Positions 10,901 to 18,566 are shown, counted from the first letter of the stretch. The stretch: 64,000 bases of DNA from Actimicrobium antarcticum (GCF_039536745.1 NZ_BAAAZE010000010.1:124001-188000), one strand, 5' to 3'. Notes: generated from the sequence alone by a model not told the origin. Made by a program: numbers and translations.

Positions 10901-13692
10901 CACTGGCCAACATCGACCTGATCCGTCAACTGGTGCAGGCGCATGCCTACTGGCGCCTGAAAGGGCTGGCGGTCGACCTGGTGATCTGGAACGAAGACCA
11001 CGCCAGTTACCGCCAGGTGCTGCACGAGCAAATCATGGGGCTGATCGCCTCGGGCATGGAAGCGCAGTCGATCGATCGGCCGGGCGGAATTTTTGTGCGG
11101 CAATCCGAACAGATCGCGCCTGAAGACCACGTGCTGCTGAAGTCGGTCGCGCGCGCAGTCCTCAGCGACAGCCACGGCACGCTGGCCGAACAGGTCCAGC
11201 GGCGCAGCATGCAGGAGTTGCGCGTGCCGGCGCTGGTGCCGCTGCGCACTGGCAGCGGGCGCACGGTCGCACCTGCCACCAGCCACGAGGCGCTCAAGCC
11301 GGAACGGATTCTGGCCAACGGCATCGGCGGCTTCAGCCCCGACGGGCGCGAGTACCTGATTACCACCTCCGCCCAACAGCGCACGCCGGCACCATGGAGC
11401 AACGTGCTGGCCAATCCGCATTTCGGCAGCGTCATTTCCGAAAGTGGCCAGTCCTACACCTGGGGCGAAAACGCGCACGAATTCCGCCTCACGCCCTGGA
11501 ACAACGACCCGGTGTCGGACACCAGCGGCGAAGCGTTTTATCTGCGTGACGACGACACCGGCAAGTTCTGGTCACCGGCACCGCTGCCCTGCCGCGGCAC
11601 GGGCACCTACCTGACCCGCCACGGGTTCGGTTACAGCGTGTTCGAGCACGTGCAGGACGGCATCCATTCCGAATTGTGGGTCTATGTCGCGCTGGATGCA
11701 TCGATCAAATATTCGGTACTCAAGGTCACCAATCGCTCCGGCATGGCACGCCGCATTTCGGCCACCGGCTACGTCGAATGGGTGCTGGCTGACCTGCGTG
11801 CCAAGTCGAACATGCACATCGTCACCGAACTCGACCCGATCACCGGTGCGATGTTCGCCCGCAATGCGTACAACACCGAGTTCGCCGACCGGATCGCGTT
11901 CTTCGACGTCGACACCACCAACCGCACCATCACCGGCGACCGCACCGAATTCATCGGACGCAACGGCTCGCTGGAGAACCCGGCTGCCATGGGCCGGGTG
12001 CGTCTGTCCGGCAAGGCCGGTGCCGGCGTCGATCCGTGTTCGGCGATTCAGGTGCCGATGGACCTGGTCGACGGTCAGCAGCGCGAAGTCATTTTCATGC
12101 TCGGCATCGCCGGTCGACGCAATGCCGATGTCAGCACGCTGATCCAGCGTTTCCGCGGCTCGGTCGCGGCGCACGCGGCCTTCGACACATTACGCAAGCA
12201 TTGGGACCATGTGCTGGGCGCCGTCCAGATCGAAACGCCCGATCCCGCCCTCAATGTGCTGGCCAACGGCTGGCTGATGTACCAGACCATCGCCTGCCGG
12301 CTGTGGGCGCGCAGTGGCTATTACCAGTCCGGCGGCGCGTTCGGTTTCCGCGATCAGCTGCAGGATGCGATGGCACTGATCCACACCGAACCGCATCTGC
12401 TGCGCGAACAGCTGCTGCGCTGCGCCGCGCATCAATTCGTCGAAGGCGACGTGCAGCACTGGTGGCATCCGCCGGCGGACCGTGGCGTGCGCACGCACTG
12501 CTCGGACGATTACCTGTGGCTGCCGCTGGCGGCACACCGCTACGTGATAGCCACCGGTGACCGCGGCGTGCTGGACGACGCTGCCCACTTCCTCGAAGGC
12601 CGGCCGGTCAATGCCGACGAAGACTCCTACTACGACCTGCCGCAACGCTCGTCCGAATCAGCCAGCTTGTACGTGCACTGCGTGCGCGCCATTGAACGCG
12701 GTCTGCGTTTCGGCGTGCATGGCTTGCCGCTGATCGGCTCGTGCGACTGGAACGACGGCATGGACAAGGTCGGCGAGCACGGCAAGGGCGAAAGCGTCTG
12801 GCTGGCGTTCTTCCTGTACGACGTGCTGATGCGCTTTGCCGACGTCGCCACGCTGGTTGGCGATCTGCCCTTCGCCGCGCGCTGCCACGAACAGGCCGCG
12901 CTGCTGCAGACCAATATCGAAGCCAATGCCTGGGATGGCGACTGGTACCGGCGCGCGTATTTCGATGACGGCGCCCCGCTCGGTTCCGCTGCCAACGAGG
13001 AATGCCAGATCGATTCGATCTCGCAAAGCTGGGCGGTCCTGTCCGGCGCCGGCGACCCGGTCCGCACTGCCAGCGCGATGGCGCAGGTCGACCAGCGCCT
13101 GGTGCGTCGCGACCACGGGCTGATCCAGTTGCTCGATCCACCGTTCGACAAAGCGGGCCAGAACCCAGGCTACATCCGTGGCTATGTCCCTGGCGTGCGC
13201 GAAAACGGTGGTCAGTACACGCACGCTGCCATCTGGACCGCCATGGCGTTTGCCCGCATGGGCGACAGTGCCCGCGCCTGGGAATTGCTCAACATGATCA
13301 ACCCGGTCAACCATGCCCGCGATGCCGCACAACTGGCGATCTACAAGGTCGAGCCGTATGTCGTGGCGGCCGACGTGTATGCAGTTGAACCGCACATCGG
13401 TCGCGGCGGCTGGACCTGGTACACCGGTTCATCGGGCTGGATGTACCGCCTGATCATCGAATCGCTGCTGGGCATTGGGCTGGAGGTCGACAAGCTGCAA
13501 CTGACGCCACTCATGCCAGCGGGCTGGGACACGTTCCGTATCCGCTATCGGTATCGCAGCAGCGTGTATCTGATTACGGTGCGGCGCGGTGCGGTGGCTG
13601 CGTTGTCGGTGGATGGTGTGGTGCAGCCGGGTGTGACGCTGGTGATGGTTGATGACGGGGTGGAGCATGTGGTGGAGCTGGTGGTGGGTTGA
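4954..13692 (+). CDS. ndvB: Cyclic beta-1,2-glucan synthase (GT84/GH94, NdvB/Cgs type)
   Basis: Giant inner-membrane enzyme that builds beta-1,2-glucan from UDP-glucose on itself, trims and cyclises it; the periplasmic glucans act in osmoadaptation and, in rhizobia and Brucella, in host infection. The protein is about 2912 residues; known Cgs proteins are about 2850. From the N-terminus: helical domain; TM pairs near residues 417-483; glycosyltransferase core with DTDT (643-646), SHDLLEG (755-761) and RHRWIRGDWQ (789-798); further TM segments near 840-880 and 965-1010; glycoamylase-like middle; C-terminal GH94 phosphorylase-like domain with SDDYLW (2517-2522) and CDWNDGMD (2597-2604). Start uncertain: TTG at 4954 has the best ribosome site, while TTG 4876 or ATG 4879 are possible. 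Monocistronic in appearance. Confidence 0.95.
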   Translation: MNAIRQFLLDHLIPVTKLRDSNVAHDNLDDEQPLRAELYGAAQMAHHGTVLAGSHSISESPGRDLLLGRLADNESVIIETCNMLTVAMRANRQITPAAEWLLDNFYLIEEQIRTAKRHLPKAYSKQLPRLLSGPSAGRPRVYDIALETIAHGDGRVDPESLSRFVAAYQQVQSLKLGELWAIPIMLRLALIDNLRRIAARLDTARINRDLADTWADQMTEASEKTPGQLILITADMARSEPPLVPSFIAELARRLQGQNPALALPLTWVAQRLSENGETIEQLVQLDAQQQASDQVSISNSIGSLRFLGNMDWREFVESLSCVEKILQRDPHGAYPAMDFATRDRYRHIIEKVGRDSSPSELEVAEAALALARQGEIVNGATHRTAHVGYYLVGRGLAQLEKNVGLRRSLFDATQHAIERWPLRIYLGAMAAMIALATALILAETTLGNRAPPLWLLAIVGALAVLATSQLAIGLTNWGATLLTKPHPLPRMDYTGGIPAESTTLVVIPTMLFSLPNINELCEALEVRFLANRDDHLRFCLLTDLNDAASAVVAGDEQLIEHAASAIDTLNLKYPNNAGSPFLLLHRPRRWNPQEKVWMGYERKRGKLADLNHFLRGNAGDVFSCVAGDTSRLQEVRFVITLDTDTLLPRDAARQFIATLAHPLNRADYDARLQRVTDGYGILQPRVTTSLPGASASLYEKLCAGEPGIDPYTRTVSDVYQDVFREGSFIGKGIYDIDAFERALHGKLPDNQILSHDLLEGCYARAGLISDAQLHEQYPARYRDDVSRRHRWIRGDWQLLAWLFPTVPGATNGDGRAGPRNRNPLSALARWKLFDNLRRSLVAPALVTMLLIGWSLLPAGWFWTLVALVIVLGPAAVAILMDLVRKPDEALLTQHLAEVNRAGVRHLAHGLLQLTFLPYEAAFSVDAIVRTLWRMLVSKRRLLEWQPSGRVARRDNNHLGDVYESMWFAPVLALVTAGLFMAYRPMALAGAAPLLVLWWLSPAVAWWISRPRQQAPAVLSTSQTLYLRKLARKTWGFFETYVGAQDNWLPPDNVQQEPVAVIAHRTSPTNMGLSLLANLAAWDFGYIGLGRLLERTDHALHTMNRLERFQGHFYNWYDTVSLAPLSPMYVSSVDSGNLAGHLLTLRPGLEMLAHAPILPPQSFSGIGDTVNALLAATNAPPAAALADFQARLQQALAYPPHSLRSIAATLEDLANEATDLIGHLGATADAEVLWWATALANECRERHTELMALAPWVALQDEDRLTLHPDLRAALDVIPTLAEVAQISNKLQAELDAQRATLDSDAQHAAFAALLDALESGSRLALDRIADIHRLAMQANEFARMEYDFLFDHTTKLLSIGYNVSERRRDVSFYDLLASEARLATFVAIAQGQLPQESWFALGRQLTVAGGEPILVSWSGSMFEYLMPLLVMPTFDDTLLDQTYRSAVRRQIDYGAQRDVPWGISESGFNTFDAALNYQYRAFGVPGLGLKRGLGDDLVVAPYATMMALMVAPEAACLNLQRLCKEGFEGRYGMYEAIDYTTSRLPRGQTSAVIKSFMVHHQGMGFLSLAYLLCERPMQRRFASDPLFQATMLLLHERIPNATAHYSNTTELADIRTTTGEQSMPMRVFHRTDSRTPEIQLLSNGRYHVMISNSGGSSSRWKDLAVTRWRADSTRDNWGTFCYVRDLDDGHFWSTTYQPTLTEPHSYEVIFSEGRAEFRRTDNEIDMHTEVVVSPEDDIEIRRTKITNRSRLRRTIDITSYAEVVMAPAAADAAHPAFSNLFVQTELLPDSGAILCTRRPRSANEQMPWMLHQVVVHGSTIGPVSFETDRMAFIGRGNLLSAPAALTDAVHLSNSAGSVLDPIVAIRYQITLEPEESASVDMVTGMVETRDSALHLIEKYQDRHLADRVFELAWTHSQVVLRQLNATETDAQLYGRLAGSVVYMNPALRADASILIKNRRGQSGLWSYAISGDLPIVLVQIKALANIDLIRQLVQAHAYWRLKGLAVDLVIWNEDHASYRQVLHEQIMGLIASGMEAQSIDRPGGIFVRQSEQIAPEDHVLLKSVARAVLSDSHGTLAEQVQRRSMQELRVPALVPLRTGSGRTVAPATSHEALKPERILANGIGGFSPDGREYLITTSAQQRTPAPWSNVLANPHFGSVISESGQSYTWGENAHEFRLTPWNNDPVSDTSGEAFYLRDDDTGKFWSPAPLPCRGTGTYLTRHGFGYSVFEHVQDGIHSELWVYVALDASIKYSVLKVTNRSGMARRISATGYVEWVLADLRAKSNMHIVTELDPITGAMFARNAYNTEFADRIAFFDVDTTNRTITGDRTEFIGRNGSLENPAAMGRVRLSGKAGAGVDPCSAIQVPMDLVDGQQREVIFMLGIAGRRNADVSTLIQRFRGSVAAHAAFDTLRKHWDHVLGAVQIETPDPALNVLANGWLMYQTIACRLWARSGYYQSGGAFGFRDQLQDAMALIHTEPHLLREQLLRCAAHQFVEGDVQHWWHPPADRGVRTHCSDDYLWLPLAAHRYVIATGDRGVLDDAAHFLEGRPVNADEDSYYDLPQRSSESASLYVHCVRAIERGLRFGVHGLPLIGSCDWNDGMDKVGEHGKGESVWLAFFLYDVLMRFADVATLVGDLPFAARCHEQAALLQTNIEANAWDGDWYRRAYFDDGAPLGSAANEECQIDSISQSWAVLSGAGDPVRTASAMAQVDQRLVRRDHGLIQLLDPPFDKAGQNPGYIRGYVPGVRENGGQYTHAAIWTAMAFARMGDSARAWELLNMINPVNHARDAAQLAIYKVEPYVVAADVYAVEPHIGRGGWTWYTGSSGWMYRLIIESLLGIGLEVDKLQLTPLMPAGWDTFRIRYRYRSSVYLITVRRGAVAALSVDGVVQPGVTLVMVDDGVEHVVELVVG

Positions 13693-13982
13693 TGCGGATT
13701 GCGGGCGCGGGGTGACGCCATTACGACTAGCCTGCTGACCACCCCCACCGAGCAGGACGAAACGCATTGCCACCCTCTTCTTGCCACAGACTTTTTGTAA
13801 CGCCAATCTCAACGTCGATATTCGATACGCATTCGTCTATGCAAGATCAGTGCGCGACATTACTTTAAAGAAAATAAATCTTCAAAGAATAGTTCACATT
13901 GCGATGCCTCTTACACATCACGCCTCTGAAAACGGCTTCTGTGTTACCTAAAAACGCTGATCAGGACTTTTCAGACTGACTC

Positions 13983-14011
13983 TTGATCCTCCCTACGATT
14001 CTCACTACAAT
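13983..14011 (+). promoter_or_regulatory. Promoter of hipBA, probably giving a leaderless transcript
   Basis: TTGATC (13983-13988), a 17-bp spacer and TACAAT (14006-14011) form a good sigma-70 promoter. The expected start point, about 7 nt after the -10 box, coincides with the hipB ATG at 14019, leaving no room for a ribosome site. The remaining sequence between 13693 and 13982 shows no gene and no terminator after the glucan synthase. Confidence 0.6.
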
Positions 14012-14018
14012 AGCTCTC

Positions 14019-14387
14019 ATGGAGCCTATTAAAGATTCTGAGAGCCCCGACCAGAGCCGTAATACCGGGCTTCCGGCGCCAGCGCCAGTGGTCCGCGCGC
14101 TTGGCAAGCTGGGGGAAGACCTTAACCGCGCACGTCGCCGCAGAAATTTTACGCAGCAAGAAGTGGCCAAGCGCATTGGTGCTTCATTGAACACCGTCAA
14201 GCGACTCGAAAATGGTGACCTGAAGGTGCCACTGCATTTCCTCGCGCGCATGTTGTTCCTGTTTGGTGAGCTCGACCGTCTGGTGACGCTGCTGGACAGC
14301 GGGCAGGACGAAATTGGCTTGACGTTGATGGATGACCGTCTGCCCAAACGTGTACGCCACAGCAAAAAGCGTGAAAACGCGTTCTGA
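14019..14387 (+). CDS. hipB: HipB-like XRE antitoxin/repressor
   Basis: A 122-residue DNA-binding protein with a lambda-repressor-type helix-turn-helix near residues 30-75 (GEDLNRARRRRNFTQQEVA ... SLNTVKRLENG). HipB proteins bind operators in their own promoter and neutralise the adjacent HipA kinase. The start is taken as ATG at 14019 (MEPIKD) because the promoter -10 box ends at 14011; the longer reading frame from 13983 begins inside the -35 box. It is followed after 16 nt by hipA, so the pair is an operon. The N-terminal 25 residues are Pro/Ala-rich and not part of the HTH. No clear operator inverted repeats could be fixed by eye. Confidence 0.85.
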   Translation: MEPIKDSESPDQSRNTGLPAPAPVVRALGKLGEDLNRARRRRNFTQQEVAKRIGASLNTVKRLENGDLKVPLHFLARMLFLFGELDRLVTLLDSGQDEIGLTLMDDRLPKRVRHSKKRENAF

Positions 14388-14403
14388 AAAGGAACAATTT
14401 TTT

Positions 14404-15723
14404 GTGAAAGCCAATGGGTCAAAACTCAACACGCAGGAAATCGTCGAAGTACGTCTCGGCTCAGCTGGAACGCTTGTAGGTCACTTGACGTTTGTGCGTC
14501 AAGGCCAGCGGGAGCTATCGCAGTTTGCTTACGCCGCAGCGTGGCTGGAGCATCAGGACGGCTTCGCAATTTCACCCGATCTCCCGTTTGAAGCAGGGTA
14601 TGCAACGCGACGCGCACCGCCTAAAGTGGATTCTGTTTTCCATTCAGCAATCGCCGACACTGCGCCGGATGCCTGGGGGCGGCGCGTCATCGAGCGTGCG
14701 CATGCGAAGGCGCGCAAGGAAAACTCCCGCTTGTTGCCGCTCTGCGAACTCGACTATCTCTGCGCTGTCGATGACTTCAGCCGCGTTGGCGCACTTCGCC
14801 TGCATAAAGCGGGGCTTTACTTGCGGACGGCCGATGCCGGTCGGCGAACAACGCCGCCATTACTGGAGCTGGAACACATGCTCTCGGCAAGTCACGCGAT
14901 CGAGAACAATACAGAGACTGCGGAAGACCTGAGATACCTGCAGGGAAAAGGCACCTCGTTAGGAGGCATGCGCCCCAAGTGCACCGTCCTCGATGAAAAC
15001 GGCAAACTCGTTATTGGCAAGTTTTCTAGCGTGAACGATACGATCAACGTCACACGGGGTGAAATTCTCGCGCTGGCTTTATCGCGGCGCGCAGGCATCA
15101 CCACCGCCACGGCACGCGCCGTTTCTCTCAACAGCGCGGCAGTCGCGCTCATCGAACGATTCGACAGAGGGCCTGACGACAAACGAATACCCTATCTTTC
15201 CGCAGCGTCAATGCTGCAATCATCACGTGAGGAAACCCACGCTTACACCGAAATTGTCGACGTGATGCGAAAGACCTGCGTGAATCCGGATGACGATGCC
15301 CGTGAGCTGTGGCGTCGGCTGGTTTTTAATTTACTCATTACCAATACGGACGACCACTTGCAAAACCACGGTTTTCTCTATGCGGGAGGTGGTCAGTGGA
15401 AACTGGCACCTGCGTTCGACGTCAATCCCATGCCCGGCAAATTGCGTGAATCGAAAACCTGGTTGACGGAGGATACCGGGCCGATTGACTCGGTACAGAT
15501 GCTCCTTGATGAGGCATCCTACTTTTCGTTAACGTCGGAGCAGGCGCATGCGGTACTGGCGGTCGTGCTGGCAACTGTTAAGGACTGGAAGAAAGTAGCG
15601 TTAAGTGACGAGGTAGGTCTCACAGCGACCGAATTGATTGCATTCGACGATGCGTTCGAGCACGAGGTGACAGAGGAAGCCCGCAGACTGATTCACCTGG
15701 GCGAAAGCATAGTGCCGTCTTGA
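14404..15723 (+). CDS. hipA: HipA-like serine/threonine kinase toxin
   Basis: Toxin of a hipBA module. HipA-type kinases phosphorylate targets such as GltX and cause growth arrest and persistence. The protein is 439 residues: HipA N-terminal domain, then a kinase-like C-terminal domain with a glycine-rich loop SLGGMRPK (near residue 182), the catalytic motif NTDDHLQNHG (314-323) and the metal-binding Asp of PAFDVNP (Asp339). The start is GTG at 14404, preceded by AAAAGGAA at good spacing and 16 nt after hipB; an in-frame ATG at 14332 overlaps hipB and lacks a ribosome site. All catalytic residues appear present, so the kinase should be active. Partner HipB is immediately upstream. Confidence 0.9.
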   Translation: MKANGSKLNTQEIVEVRLGSAGTLVGHLTFVRQGQRELSQFAYAAAWLEHQDGFAISPDLPFEAGYATRRAPPKVDSVFHSAIADTAPDAWGRRVIERAHAKARKENSRLLPLCELDYLCAVDDFSRVGALRLHKAGLYLRTADAGRRTTPPLLELEHMLSASHAIENNTETAEDLRYLQGKGTSLGGMRPKCTVLDENGKLVIGKFSSVNDTINVTRGEILALALSRRAGITTATARAVSLNSAAVALIERFDRGPDDKRIPYLSAASMLQSSREETHAYTEIVDVMRKTCVNPDDDARELWRRLVFNLLITNTDDHLQNHGFLYAGGGQWKLAPAFDVNPMPGKLRESKTWLTEDTGPIDSVQMLLDEASYFSLTSEQAHAVLAVVLATVKDWKKVALSDEVGLTATELIAFDDAFEHEVTEEARRLIHLGESIVPS

Positions 15724-15762
15724 CTGGCGTTGAAGGCACGTTTGAGTGTCCGGCCAACGCGA

Positions 15763-15797
15763 GAGTTCTTCATCACGCCGTGGGAGTTCTTCATCAC
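15763..15797. repeat. Exact 14-bp direct repeat, 21-bp period
   Basis: GAGTTCTTCATCAC occurs at 15763-15776 and 15784-15797. The 21-bp period would preserve a reading frame (minus strand, VMKNSHGVMKNSR), but the surrounding 63-residue frame (15693-15887) matches nothing I recognise. It lies in the 190-bp gap between hipA and xthA. Confidence 0.6.
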
Positions 15798-15913
15798 ATT
15801 CACAAACGGATCGTAGATCCGCTGGATCGGCAAGCCGTGTCGCCCAACCCAATGCAGCGCCGCCAGCCCGATCTGTGATAAAACCACGCCACGTCATCTA
15901 CTCACTAGCCCCC

Positions 15914-16684
15914 ATGAAACTCGCCACCTGGAACGTCAATTCCCTCAAAGTCCGCCTGCCCCAGGTCCTGCAATGGCTGGCCGACAATCCGGTCGATGTG
16001 CTCTGCCTGCAGGAAACCAAAACCATCGATGAAAAATTCCCGCAGGCAGAGATCGAAGCCGCCGGTTACCACGTCGTTTTCAGCGGCCAGAAAACCTACA
16101 ACGGCGTGGCCATCCTGTCGCGCCATCCGATGACCGATGTGGTCCGTAACAACCCGCACTTTGCCGACGAACAGCAGCGTCTGATCGCCGCCACCATCAA
16201 GGGCGTGCGCGTCATTTGCGCCTATATTCCGAACGGTCAGGCGCCGGATTCGGACAAGTATCAGTACAAGCTGCGCTGGCTGGACGGCCTGCAGCAATGG
16301 CTCACTCTCGAAGTCGCGGCACATCCGAAATTTGCGCTGCTCGGCGACTACAACATCGCCCCCGACGACCGCGATGTGCACGATCCGGCCGCGTGGGTCG
16401 GGCAGATACTGGTATCGGAACCGGAGCGGGCAGCGTTTCGCAGAATGATCGATTTGCCACTGGCTGACTCCTTCAGGCTGTTCGAGCAGCCCGCCAAATT
16501 GTTCAGCTGGTGGGATTACCGACAAATGGGATTCCGCCGTAACTTCGGCATGCGCATCGACCATATCCTGCTGTCGCCGGCACTGGCTGCGGCCTGCACC
16601 GCCTGCGTGATCGACAAGGTGCCGCGCAAGTGGGAGCAGCCGTCGGATCACACGCCGGTGGTGGCTACGATCGAGCTGGTCTAA
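15914..16684 (+). CDS. xthA: Exodeoxyribonuclease III
   Basis: Mg-dependent AP endonuclease and 3'-5' exonuclease of base-excision repair. The protein is 256 residues, close to the family length. Motifs along the chain: NVNSLKVR (near 7-14), LQETK with the metal-binding Glu (near 33-37), GDYNIAP (near 148), the MRIDHILLSP segment, and DHTPVVA with the catalytic His near the C-terminus. The start is ATG at 15914 (MKLATWNVNS); the longer frame back to 15746 has no family resemblance. Stand-alone gene converging on the decayed restriction locus. Confidence 0.96.
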   Translation: MKLATWNVNSLKVRLPQVLQWLADNPVDVLCLQETKTIDEKFPQAEIEAAGYHVVFSGQKTYNGVAILSRHPMTDVVRNNPHFADEQQRLIAATIKGVRVICAYIPNGQAPDSDKYQYKLRWLDGLQQWLTLEVAAHPKFALLGDYNIAPDDRDVHDPAAWVGQILVSEPERAAFRRMIDLPLADSFRLFEQPAKLFSWWDYRQMGFRRNFGMRIDHILLSPALAAACTACVIDKVPRKWEQPSDHTPVVATIELV

Positions 16685-16759
16685 TCGTGGTTGATTGGTT
16701 GCATGCCTGACGTTGTGGGCAGCGGCAGCTCGGTCACCGTCTGATTGACCTCGATCAGT

Positions 16760-16897
16760 TTGAGCCGTGCGATGCGCGTGGGAGCCACCGCCGGTGATGG
16801 CATGGTCTTCGATATTGCCCTCGATGTCCGTCCAGCTCAAGCCTTGCGACTGGCCGAGCAACGGCTTTTCGACGCCTACGAGTTCCCATCCCGTCAA
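16760..16897 (-). pseudogene. Possible 5' remnant of hsdR (type I restriction subunit)
   Basis: Immediately after the DUF1016 stop, a TTG-started frame (16897 downwards, overlapping the stop as TTGA) reads GWELVGVEKPLLGQSQGLSW ... IEGN. This resembles the N-terminus of some HsdR subunits, which have a conserved VEKPLL..L...GW segment. The similarity fades within about 40 residues and the frame then runs antisense through xthA, so nothing complete remains. The call is supported mainly by context (hsdM remnant and DUF1016 upstream). It could be a chance frame. Confidence 0.3.
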
Positions 16898-17955
16898 GCA
16901 TCTCCCTCGGTTGTTGCATCATCCGGGCCAGTCAGTTCCTGTTCGATCTGCTCGATGCTGGGCAGGCTGGTTTGCAGGATGTCGGGCAGCGATTCGAGCA
17001 ATTGATACTCGGCCACGCCGATGGGCGCAGCAACATTGCGCAACGCGTACTCGGCTACCACCTTGTTCTTGCTCTTGCATAGCAGCAGGCCGATGGTGGG
17101 CGCGTCGTGCTCGCTTTTGATCTGGCCATCGACGGCCGCCAGGTAAAAACTGAGTTGCCCCAAGTGCTCTGGGTTGAACTTCTCCGCTTTAAGTTCGATC
17201 ACCACATAGCAGCGCAACTTGAGGTGATAGAACAAAAGATCAATGAAGAAATCATCACCCCCCACTTCCAGTGACACTTGCCGCCCGACGAACGCAAAAC
17301 CTGCGACCAACTCCAGCAAGAACCGCGTGACATGTTGTACCAGCGCGCCTTCGATCTCGCGTTCATGGGCCTTTTGGCCAACATCCAGAAAGTCGAACAG
17401 GTAAGGGTCTTTCAGTGTTTGCTGCGCCAGGTCACTACCCAACGAAGGCAGGCGCTCTGCAAAGTTCGTCACCGCCTTGCCTTCTCTCTCAAGCAAACTG
17501 GCCTCGATATGAATAGTCAGTACCGCACGTGACCAGCCATGCTCAATAGCCCGTTGGGCGTACGCCAGCCGTCGTGCCGGATTTTTTAACTTGGCCAGCA
17601 ACACGAGGTTATGCCCCCACGGCAATTGTCCAACAGCCTGTTGGACAATTGCCGGATCGGGCCAAGCCTCCGCAAAGGAACGCATGGACATCAAGTTGGC
17701 GCGAGAGAAGCCCTTCATGTCGGGGAATGCCGTGCGCAAATCATGCGCCAGCCGCTCGATCACCTTCGCCCCCCACCCCTCCCTGCCCTGTCGCTCAAGA
17801 ATATCGCGGCCCATCTGCCAGTACAGCAGCACCAGTTCGCGATTGACCGCCAGTGCGGCGCGTTGCTGGGCGCTATGGATGCGGGTTTTGAGTTCGGCCA
17901 GCCAGTCGGTATAGCCGGTGGGGGGTGGGGTTAGTGAAACAGGGCGACTGGTCAT
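16894..17955 (-). CDS. DUF1016/YhcG-type PDDEXK nuclease-domain protein
   Basis: A 353-residue member of the DUF1016 family: an N-terminal helical domain (residues 10-150; AVNRELVLLYWQMGRDI, and the conserved QLPWGHNLVLL near 110-120) and a C-terminal PDDEXK-like nuclease domain (about 190-330; DDFFIDLLFYHLKLRCYVVI then ELKAEKF). The family often sits inside type I restriction operons; its precise role is not settled. Here its ATG overlaps the stop of an hsdM remnant (ATGA, 17952-17955). All core residues (D..F..D....H, ELK) are present, so the protein looks intact. A 35-bp perfect palindrome lies inside the coding sequence at 17620-17654. Confidence 0.85.
   Translation of the reverse strand: MTSRPVSLTPPPTGYTDWLAELKTRIHSAQQRAALAVNRELVLLYWQMGRDILERQGREGWGAKVIERLAHDLRTAFPDMKGFSRANLMSMRSFAEAWPDPAIVQQAVGQLPWGHNLVLLAKLKNPARRLAYAQRAIEHGWSRAVLTIHIEASLLEREGKAVTNFAERLPSLGSDLAQQTLKDPYLFDFLDVGQKAHEREIEGALVQHVTRFLLELVAGFAFVGRQVSLEVGGDDFFIDLLFYHLKLRCYVVIELKAEKFNPEHLGQLSFYLAAVDGQIKSEHDAPTIGLLLCKSKNKVVAEYALRNVAAPIGVAEYQLLESLPDILQTSLPSIEQIEQELTGPDDATTEGDA
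17620..17654. repeat. 35-bp perfect palindrome inside the DUF1016 gene
   Basis: Arms CGGCAATTGTCCAACAG (17620-17636) and CTGTTGGACAATTGCCG (17638-17654) are exact reverse complements around a single central base. The sequence encodes PAIVQQAVGQLP of the conserved motif region, and because it is palindromic the opposite strand reads almost the same peptide. Confidence 0.9.
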
Positions 17956-18134
17956 GGGTTAGGTGACAGCAGCTTATTCAGAATGATCTTTTGGCGGTTC
18001 TGGTCAAACACATCGGAGCAGCGTTTGAGGACCAGAATCCCGGCGATGTATTCCCTGAAGTCGGGACCGTCCATCTTGCCGTACAGGATATCGACGGCCT
18101 TGAAGAGGTAGGGTTCTAGCTGGGTTAAGGGCAT
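17952..18134 (-). pseudogene. hsdM remnant, N-terminal 60 residues of a type I methyltransferase
   Basis: MPLTQLEPYLFKAVDILYGK ... YIAGILVLKRCSDVFDQNR is the N-terminal (HsdM_N) helical domain of a type I modification subunit, normally about 500-800 residues. Here it stops after 60 codons. The SAM-binding and NPPF/NPPY catalytic motifs are missing. Its stop overlaps the DUF1016 start as ATGA, the junction expected for an intact hsdM-DUF1016 operon, which suggests an in-frame internal deletion that kept both ends of hsdM rather than a random truncation. Confidence 0.75.
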
Positions 18135-18566
18135 TCAGGACATCCGGTTGTGTTCGATTAACCAATGATTGTCAGGGCATTTCCCAATCGATTCCGTGAT
18201 GCGGTAGCCCAAAAAAGCCGTCTCATTGATCTGCCGCTGTGTCCCTGCTCCGCTCCTTCGCGGCCTTGGGTTTTAGCGGAATTGATCACCGCTACCCTTC
18301 CCACGCCAGCAGACAGGTTCAGCTGAATAGACCCTGTCCGGGATTCGGCAACGGGAAATACGGCGCCAACAAGACAGGCACCTTACCCAGGCAGAGGACT
18401 TTCCCGCCAGGGTCATTACATTGAAACCGTCTGCGAGCAGCAATGTCCGGGGGCCGGGAGTCGGCTTGAATCGCAACCGCCGCAACGAGAGTGCTTGTCG
18501 GTGCAACCGTGGGTACGCGCATTCGGTGAACAGTGCGTGGTCACCTGCACGCACTGCGCATCAGCA
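18135..18566. other. Intergenic region, no gene recognised
   Basis: About 430 bp between the restriction remnant and a secreted-protein gene. Minus-strand frames exist (18273-18554) but lack a ribosome site and any recognisable motif. No tRNA or repeat array seen. Confidence 0.5.

Noticed and set aside
15693..15887. 63-residue minus-strand frame containing MKNSHGVMKNS repeats
   Set aside because: Half of it is antisense to the hipA 3' end and nothing resembles a known protein; only the DNA repeat is reported.
18273..18554. 93-codon minus-strand frame
   Set aside because: Cys/Trp/Arg-rich composition, no ribosome site, no recognisable family.
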